From Io17-Chloro-G2 sp034428715 (GTDB lineage: Bacteria > Chloroflexota > Dehalococcoidia > Lucifugimonadales > UBA3495): 11,011 nt of DNA. The stretch is taken from NCBI GenBank assembly GCA_034428715.1, contig DAOUHE010000044.1, positions 1-11,011 on the forward strand, written 5' to 3'. The notes beneath the pieces were generated by a model that saw only the letters and a list, made by a program, of their open reading frames with translations, was not told the DNA's origin and did no database searches. Made by a program: the position numbers and the translations under genes. Shown one piece after another: positions 6,513 through 11,011 of the stretch; positions within the stretch are counted from its first letter, which is position 1; every line of letters begins with the position of its first letter.

Positions 6513-7343
6513 ATGACAACAGCAATGGACAGATGGAGAGAGGCCGTCGAAGCACATCAAGAACAGTCAATAAAGTTTCAAATCGAATCAGACTGGCCCC
6601 AGAGTGATGTGCATGGAACTTTGGCTCCACGATTCAGGAATAACCCCCGCAGGACCGGTGACCTCGTCCTCGACCGGTTGGATCTCGAGGTTGGCTCCAA
6701 GACCTCGGTCCTGGATGTGGGAGGTGGCGCCAGCAAATACGCCCTGCCCTTGGCTCTGCGTTCTCGCTGCGTGAAGGTGGTGGAGCCGTCATCCGCGATG
6801 GGAGAGGTCCTTGCAGCAGAGGCAAAGGAGGCAAGAATCGAGAACATCTCAATCGTAGAAGGCCTCTGGGAGGAGGTTGACGTTGATCCAGCGCAGGTGG
6901 TTCTCTGCGCCGGCGTAGTTTACGGTGTCGCGGACTTAGAGCCGTTCATACTAAAACTAGAATCCCACGCTATAAACAGAGTTTTAATTGTGGGGTGCAT
7001 GGAATCGCCCCAGGCCATATTCTCACCTTTGTGGGAAGCTGTGCATGAGGAAGCGAGGAAAAACTTACCCGGTATCCCAGAGTTCCTGAGTGCTCTTTGG
7101 GAATTGGACATTTACCCCGACGTAGAGATGTTTGAGCCCACTTTCGGTGAGACCTGCCCAGACCGTGAAACCGCGCTGCAAATCCTTCGGCAGATGCTGT
7201 ACGTCCAAGCAGACACTGAGAAGGACCAGCGTCTTCAGGCGATCATGGATCAAATGGTCGTCCAAACTACCGATGGCCTGGCTATTAAAGACGCAGGGCC
7301 TAGGCGCCAGGTGCTTGTTTCGTGGCGCCCCAGAGAGAATTAG
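6513..7343 (+). CDS. Class I SAM-dependent methyltransferase
   Basis: The 276-aa cytoplasmic protein has the Rossmann-type SAM-binding core. Motif I is SVLDVGGGASKYALPLA (65-81). The acidic residue after strand 2 is E91 in VKVVEPSSAMGEVL (87-100), a typical ribose contact. VVLCAGVVYGV follows as the strand-4 segment. The C-terminal part (PLWEAVHEEARKNLPGIPEF onward) is family-variable and does not reveal the substrate. AAGGAG at 6501-6506 lies 6 nt before the ATG. The gene is separated from the repeat-protein gene by a terminator-like hairpin, so it is probably transcribed independently. A small-molecule methyltransferase is more likely than an RNA or DNA enzyme, because no NPPY or RNA-binding domain is visible. 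A role in modifying the neighbouring exported protein is conceivable but unsupported. Confidence 0.85.
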   Translation: MTTAMDRWREAVEAHQEQSIKFQIESDWPQSDVHGTLAPRFRNNPRRTGDLVLDRLDLEVGSKTSVLDVGGGASKYALPLALRSRCVKVVEPSSAMGEVLAAEAKEARIENISIVEGLWEEVDVDPAQVVLCAGVVYGVADLEPFILKLESHAINRVLIVGCMESPQAIFSPLWEAVHEEARKNLPGIPEFLSALWELDIYPDVEMFEPTFGETCPDRETALQILRQMLYVQADTEKDQRLQAIMDQMVVQTTDGLAIKDAGPRRQVLVSWRPREN

Positions 7344-8027
7344 GAAGTGGACCAATGGACTAGCATCCGTCCAGATTTCTCCTGTGGATGACGCTTCAGA
7401 CCGAGGATCTTATCTGGCAAATCTCAGGTCAACTCATGCTGGGTAGCAAAAAGCATGTGTCTAGAAGAATTTTCACCCATAGGACAGTTACCAGGTCTCG
7501 GGAGAGTTTATGAAAATCACCTACGCCATTCGCGGATGGTGTGGGTATCAAACCCCGGTCAACCGCTCAATAGACAATGCATCCACCCTGCGCTAACATC
7601 CCACCATGGCCATCGACCGAAAACACCGGCGCATAGATTGTCTTTTGGATCAGCCCGAAGAGCCAGCAGACGAGTCAAACTTGATAGGACTCTGTGAGTT
7701 TAGACAAAACGTCCTCGCCTTTAATCCTGAGACAACTGGCAAACTAGGATTTTTCGCTGATTCAGAAAGTCCCTTGTCTAAATCAGCTTCCGCGCCTATC
7801 CATCACTCCTCGTTAGATCCAACCGCTCGTACACCTAACACTCCCCCTCAGCCAACCGCCTTGACCAACTGCCGATATCAGTTCAAGCACCTCCTGGGTA
7901 AGTGGGGCAAAAGGTCTGCCTGTCCCGGCCCATGGGCGGCCGGTGCTGGGGGCCTGGGAGAACCGCATAGCAAAATTTAAAAGTCGAATATTTAAATCTT
8001 AGGGAACTGGGACATCTAGGAGGAAAT
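7344..8027. other. 684-bp stretch without a supportable gene
   Basis: The frames here are short, lack good ribosome sites and have no recognisable motifs. The longest plus-strand frames (7455-7697 and 7606-7980) have irregular composition and overlap each other in different frames. I see no tRNA, no long inverted repeat and no terminator. A minus-strand frame at 7813-7968 encodes a phrase, PFAPLTQEVLELISAVG, faintly like a CoA-transferase C-terminus; that is too weak to call. The region may contain decayed genes. Its last 50 bp are AT-rich (AAAATTTAAAAGTCGAATAT region) and probably carry the promoter of the CoA-transferase. Confidence 0.5.
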
Positions 8028-8030
8028 TTG
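8018..8030 (+). promoter_or_regulatory. Ribosome binding site and TTG start of the double CoA-transferase
   Basis: AGGAGG (8018-8023) is a near-perfect Shine-Dalgarno sequence only four bases before an in-frame TTG at 8028. No ATG or GTG lies between it and the conserved GIRVLDF segment, so TTG is the best start. The short spacing and rare start codon may lower translation. Confidence 0.7.
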
Positions 8031-10718
8031 GTTGACCAATCTATCGCTGGCGCCTGGGAAAACATATCCGATACACCGGGAGCTTTGAAGGGGATTCGAG
8101 TTTTGGACTTCACCTGGGTCCGGGCGGGTCCGTGGTGCACACGATGGCTGGGAGCGCTGGGAGCCGAGGTCATCAAGGTTGAGTGGCCCCAGAGCCCGAA
8201 TACTCGCGGCAACAACATCGCGACGGGAGCGGGTACACCCGAAGGCTTGCCCGCCAATCTGAATACCAACGGCCATTTCAGCGACACCAATTCCAACAAG
8301 CTGAGCGTTACCCTGAACACGCGCACGGCCCGAGGCATTGACCTTACCCGCCGCTTGGTGGCCATGTCCGACATCGTCATCGAAAATTTCGCCTACGGTG
8401 TATTGGAACGGTGGGGCCTCGGCTATCAGGAAATGAAGAAACTCCGCCCCGACATCATCTACCTCTCCATGTCAGGCTTCGGCCACACGGGGCGTGACAG
8501 AGACTATCAAACCATGGGAGCGATCGCGCAAGCTCTGTCGGGTTTGACCTACACCTCGGGCCTGCCAGACAAGCCGCCCGCCGGTTGGGGCTGGTCCTAT
8601 TTGGACGACACCGGCGGCCTGTATGGCGCCATGTATGCCCTGAGCGCGATCTACCATCGCAACATGACCGGTCAAGGTCAGCACGTCGACAGTTCCCAGT
8701 GGATCATTGGCGTCCCCCTTAATGGCTCCGCCTTTTTGGACATCCAGGCCAACGGCCGCTCCACGATGCGAGAGGGTTACCCGCCGGGCAACCGCGCCCA
8801 TTGGCCCGGCACACCCCTGGTGAACAATTACCGGGGGCCGACGGTAGCGCCCCACAACGCCTACAAGACCAGTCCGGGGGAGTACAGCGACTGGTGCGCC
8901 ATCGTCTGCAACTCCGACGATGAGTGGAGGCGGTTGGTGGGAGTGATGCGCTCCCCAAGTTGGGCCACGGTCGAGAAGTTTGCCACCCTTGAAGGCCGCC
9001 TGGAGCACCAGGAAGAGATGGATCGAGGGATAGAGGCGTGGACGAATACCCTGGGCAAGTACCAGATCTTGGAGCGGTGCCAGGCAGCGGGAGTATCCGC
9101 CATGCCCGTTCAAAACAGCCAGGACCGGGTGGAAAACGATCCACAACTGCGGCATCGAGAGATTTTCAGAGACATGGAACATCTCGCGATGGGGACCTGG
9201 CCTCTTCAGAACGCTCCCTTCAAGATGTCGGAGACACCTGCCCTCAACAGCCGGTCCGGTCCACTTATAGGTGGGCACAACAAAGAGGTGTTCGAAGGCC
9301 TCTTAGGCATCGGCCACCAGGAGCTGGTGGACGGCTTCGAGGACGGCACCTTCTGGCCAAAGGACCTTGGTATGGATGAATATCCGTACTTCAAGGTGAT
9401 GATGGAGGATGCCCAGTCCGTACGGTGGGGTGGGAATGAGCCAATAGCTAATCTCGGTCCGGCGCCGGCGCGGACTCCGGATGCGGACTCGGCGGGGGCC
9501 TTTGGCGGGCTGCGGGTCCTGGAGCTAGCCGATGACAAGGGGCAGTGGTGTGGGAAGCTGATGGCCGACATGGGAGCCGACGTGATCAAGATAGAGCCGC
9601 CCGGCGGCGAGGCGGCCCGAAGCGTGGGACCCTTCTACCAGGACATACCGGACAAAGAGAGGAGCCTTTACTTCTGGCACTACAACACCTCCAAGCGTGG
9701 TATCACCCTAGACCTGGAGACTAATGAAGGGCGCCGGCTGTTCCGGCAGATGGCGAAGAAGGCGGATGTGATACTAGAGACCTTCGGTCCCGGCCATATG
9801 GCCTCCCTTGGATTGGGGTACGAGGATCTTAAGACGGGAAACCCTGGGCTGATCATGTGCTCGCTGACCCCCTTTGGTCAGACCGGGCCGTGGAAGGACT
9901 ACCAGACCAGCGACCTACTGCATCTGGCGGCGGGCGGGCAGATGGCCAGGTGTGGGTATGAAGACGAGGCCGTACCAGGCGCGCCGCCCATAGCGCCCGG
10001 CGGAGGCCAGGCTTGGCACATTGGAAGTCACTACGCCTACATAGCCATTGCCGCGGCGCTGGTGAGCCGGTCTGTTACCGGCCGTGGACAGTTTATAGAT
10101 GCTTCAATCCATGATGCCTGCGCCCTCACTACCGAGGGCCATGTGAACCAATACATCTATAAAAGGAGCGTAGTCGCTCGCAGAACAGGAGGCGGCAACA
10201 GCGACACTGGGCCCAACGCACAGGTCCTGTGTAAGGATGGAAAATACGTGAACACCGGGCAGGTCACCCCGGAGCGTATGCTTGCCCTTGCGGCGTGGAT
10301 GGATGAGCACGGCTTGGCGGGCGACCTGCTTGATGAAAAGTACCGGGATCCAGGGGTAATTACTCAGAACCAGTCGCATATTCGCGAACTTTTCGTAGCT
10401 TTCCTCGCCACCATCACCAGAGACGAAGCCTACCATGGCTTACAGAAACGTGGCTCAAACACCGGCGCGGTCCGTTCACCCGATGAGGTCATGCAGGACC
10501 CGCATCTGGAGGACCGGGCGTTCTGGACAGATGTAGAGTACCCTGAACTTGGCAAGACATTTCGGCACCCTGGCTCGCCCGCCATCTTCAACGGCTCGCC
10601 CTGGAGGATATCCCGGCCGGCGCCCCTGACCGGTGAGCACAACGAAGATATCCTGTGCGGGGAATTAGGATTATCGAAGGAGGAATTGGCCGTTCTAGTA
10701 AAAGGGGGGGCGGCCTAA
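8028..10718 (+). CDS. Fused double CaiB/BaiF (class III) CoA-transferase
   Basis: This 896-aa protein holds two complete class III CoA-transferase domains in tandem; single-domain family members are about 380-450 aa. These enzymes move CoA between carboxylic acids. Domain 1 (about 22-460) starts GIRVLDFTWVRAGPWCTRWL, with GAEVIKVEWP, the NSNKLSVTLNT block, DIVIENFAYGVLERWGLGY, LSMSGFGHTG and GQGQHVD. Domain 2 (about 494-896) starts GLRVLELADDKGQWCGKLMA, with GADVIKIEPPGGEAAR, NTSKRGITLDL, DVILETFGPGHMASLGLGY, TPFGQTGPW and GRGQFID. A Pro/Ala-rich linker (about 472-490) joins them. In domain 2, IDASIHDA (690-697) keeps the catalytic aspartate at D696. In domain 1 the aligned segment is VDSSQWII, with I226 at that place, so domain 1 is probably not a standard transferase. 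Tandem CaiB architecture is known, for example in DddD, but no DMSP-lyase context is visible and the substrate is unknown. The amidohydrolase starting 151 bp downstream suggests a shared catabolic role. Confidence 0.92.
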   Translation: MVDQSIAGAWENISDTPGALKGIRVLDFTWVRAGPWCTRWLGALGAEVIKVEWPQSPNTRGNNIATGAGTPEGLPANLNTNGHFSDTNSNKLSVTLNTRTARGIDLTRRLVAMSDIVIENFAYGVLERWGLGYQEMKKLRPDIIYLSMSGFGHTGRDRDYQTMGAIAQALSGLTYTSGLPDKPPAGWGWSYLDDTGGLYGAMYALSAIYHRNMTGQGQHVDSSQWIIGVPLNGSAFLDIQANGRSTMREGYPPGNRAHWPGTPLVNNYRGPTVAPHNAYKTSPGEYSDWCAIVCNSDDEWRRLVGVMRSPSWATVEKFATLEGRLEHQEEMDRGIEAWTNTLGKYQILERCQAAGVSAMPVQNSQDRVENDPQLRHREIFRDMEHLAMGTWPLQNAPFKMSETPALNSRSGPLIGGHNKEVFEGLLGIGHQELVDGFEDGTFWPKDLGMDEYPYFKVMMEDAQSVRWGGNEPIANLGPAPARTPDADSAGAFGGLRVLELADDKGQWCGKLMADMGADVIKIEPPGGEAARSVGPFYQDIPDKERSLYFWHYNTSKRGITLDLETNEGRRLFRQMAKKADVILETFGPGHMASLGLGYEDLKTGNPGLIMCSLTPFGQTGPWKDYQTSDLLHLAAGGQMARCGYEDEAVPGAPPIAPGGGQAWHIGSHYAYIAIAAALVSRSVTGRGQFIDASIHDACALTTEGHVNQYIYKRSVVARRTGGGNSDTGPNAQVLCKDGKYVNTGQVTPERMLALAAWMDEHGLAGDLLDEKYRDPGVITQNQSHIRELFVAFLATITRDEAYHGLQKRGSNTGAVRSPDEVMQDPHLEDRAFWTDVEYPELGKTFRHPGSPAIFNGSPWRISRPAPLTGEHNEDILCGELGLSKEELAVLVKGGAA

Positions 10719-10869
10719 CGGCGGTTTTACTGAACATCAGTGGACCCCGTTCCGGCTCGTTTCAGCCCATAGCATTTGGCAGGGCGTCAATGTTTGAAAC
10801 AACGGTAAGCACCCGGTTGATGCCGCGACCACAAACCTGACGTCTAAAAACACCAAAGGGGTAAGTAAT
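10719..10869. other. Intergenic region between CoA-transferase and amidohydrolase
   Basis: This 151-bp gap has no strong hairpin or promoter that I can support. AGGGG at 10857-10861, eight bases before the ATG at 10870, is the ribosome site of the next gene. Co-transcription with the CoA-transferase is possible. Confidence 0.4.
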
Positions 10870-11011
10870 ATGGCGACTCAGACACTCACAGTTGACTCCC
10901 AAGTACACGCCTACGAGCGGAATCGTCCCGAGCGTCCTTGGAGCGGTTTTTTGCAGGGCCCGGACGAGGTCACCGGCGACGATATGGTGGCGGCGATGGA
11001 CGCGGTTGGCG
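10870..11011 (+). CDS. Amidohydrolase family 2 protein, N-terminal fragment (runs off window)
   Basis: The frame is open from the ATG to the window edge, giving 47 residues: MATQTLTVDSQVHAYERNRP, then PWSGFLQGPDEVTGDDMVAAMDAVG. The DSQVHAYERN segment matches the first metal-binding strand of Amidohydro_2 TIM-barrel hydrolases and decarboxylases (a D-x-x-x-H type motif, with the His as probable ligand). The GDDMVAAMDAVG segment matches the first helix, in which the enzyme groups act on 'members' and 'VGVD' usually follows. The start is supported by AGGGG eight bases upstream. The rest of the active site is outside the window, so hydrolase versus decarboxylase activity and substrate cannot be judged. 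Its place after a CoA-transferase suggests catabolism of an organic acid or amide. Confidence 0.75.
   Translation, partial: MATQTLTVDSQVHAYERNRPERPWSGFLQGPDEVTGDDMVAAMDAVG

Noticed and set aside
7813..7968. A 51-residue minus-strand frame faintly like a CoA-transferase C-terminus
   Set aside because: The resemblance is limited to a short phrase (PLTQEVLELI), there is no upstream domain in any frame, and no ribosome site.
7606..7980. A 124-residue plus-strand frame in the gene-poor gap
   Set aside because: The composition is irregular, there is no ribosome site, it overlaps another short frame, and no domain is recognisable.

Overview
The window reads as an accessory-rich stretch of a moderately GC-rich bacterial chromosome. 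Its gene families are a luciferase-like flavin monooxygenase, an extended SDR, a class III CoA-transferase, a metal-dependent amidohydrolase and a large ATPase-LuxR regulator. This mix resembles the catabolic repertoire of uncultured Chloroflexota (SAR202/Dehalococcoidia-like) or similar soil and marine heterotrophs. That placement is inferred from gene content; there is no rRNA or other phylogenetic marker here.

Layout, left to right. (1) Positions 1-128 look like the end of an insertion sequence: the tail of a possible transposase frame, then a terminal sequence ending in ACA. (2) Positions 129-690 (minus) hold the 5' half of a luciferase-like monooxygenase gene that has a frameshift and is cut off at the IS edge. 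(3) A 202-bp divergent intergenic region precedes an NAD-dependent epimerase/dehydratase (893-1873, plus). (4) A 999-aa regulator follows (2038-5037), with an AAA/STAND-type ATPase, a helical repeat region and a C-terminal LuxR helix-turn-helix. (5) The next gap contains a 150-bp MITE-like element (5067-5216): 18-bp terminal inverted repeats matching at 16 positions, flanked by a perfect 8-bp direct repeat, AAGACCCT. (6) Positions 5467-6348 encode an exported protein I do not recognise. It is built from nine copies of an acidic motif, [YH]DQL[IVM]DDL[GD]E[FW], in a strictly alternating 23/24-residue pattern that forms a 141-bp DNA tandem repeat. A terminator-like hairpin follows it. (7) A class I SAM-dependent methyltransferase (6513-7343). 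(8) About 680 bp with no gene I can support. (9) An 896-aa fusion of two CaiB/BaiF CoA-transferase domains (8028-10718), of which only the second appears to keep the catalytic aspartate. (10) The start of an amidohydrolase (10870 to the window end).

All intact genes are on the plus strand, but the gaps between them (about 150-690 bp) argue for several transcription units rather than one operon. CoA-transferase plus amidohydrolase at the right is the clearest functional pairing and suggests activation and hydrolysis of an organic acid or amide; the substrate cannot be told from sequence. The most unusual items are the periodic acidic-motif exported protein, the MITE-like element between it and the regulator, and the asymmetric double CoA-transferase.
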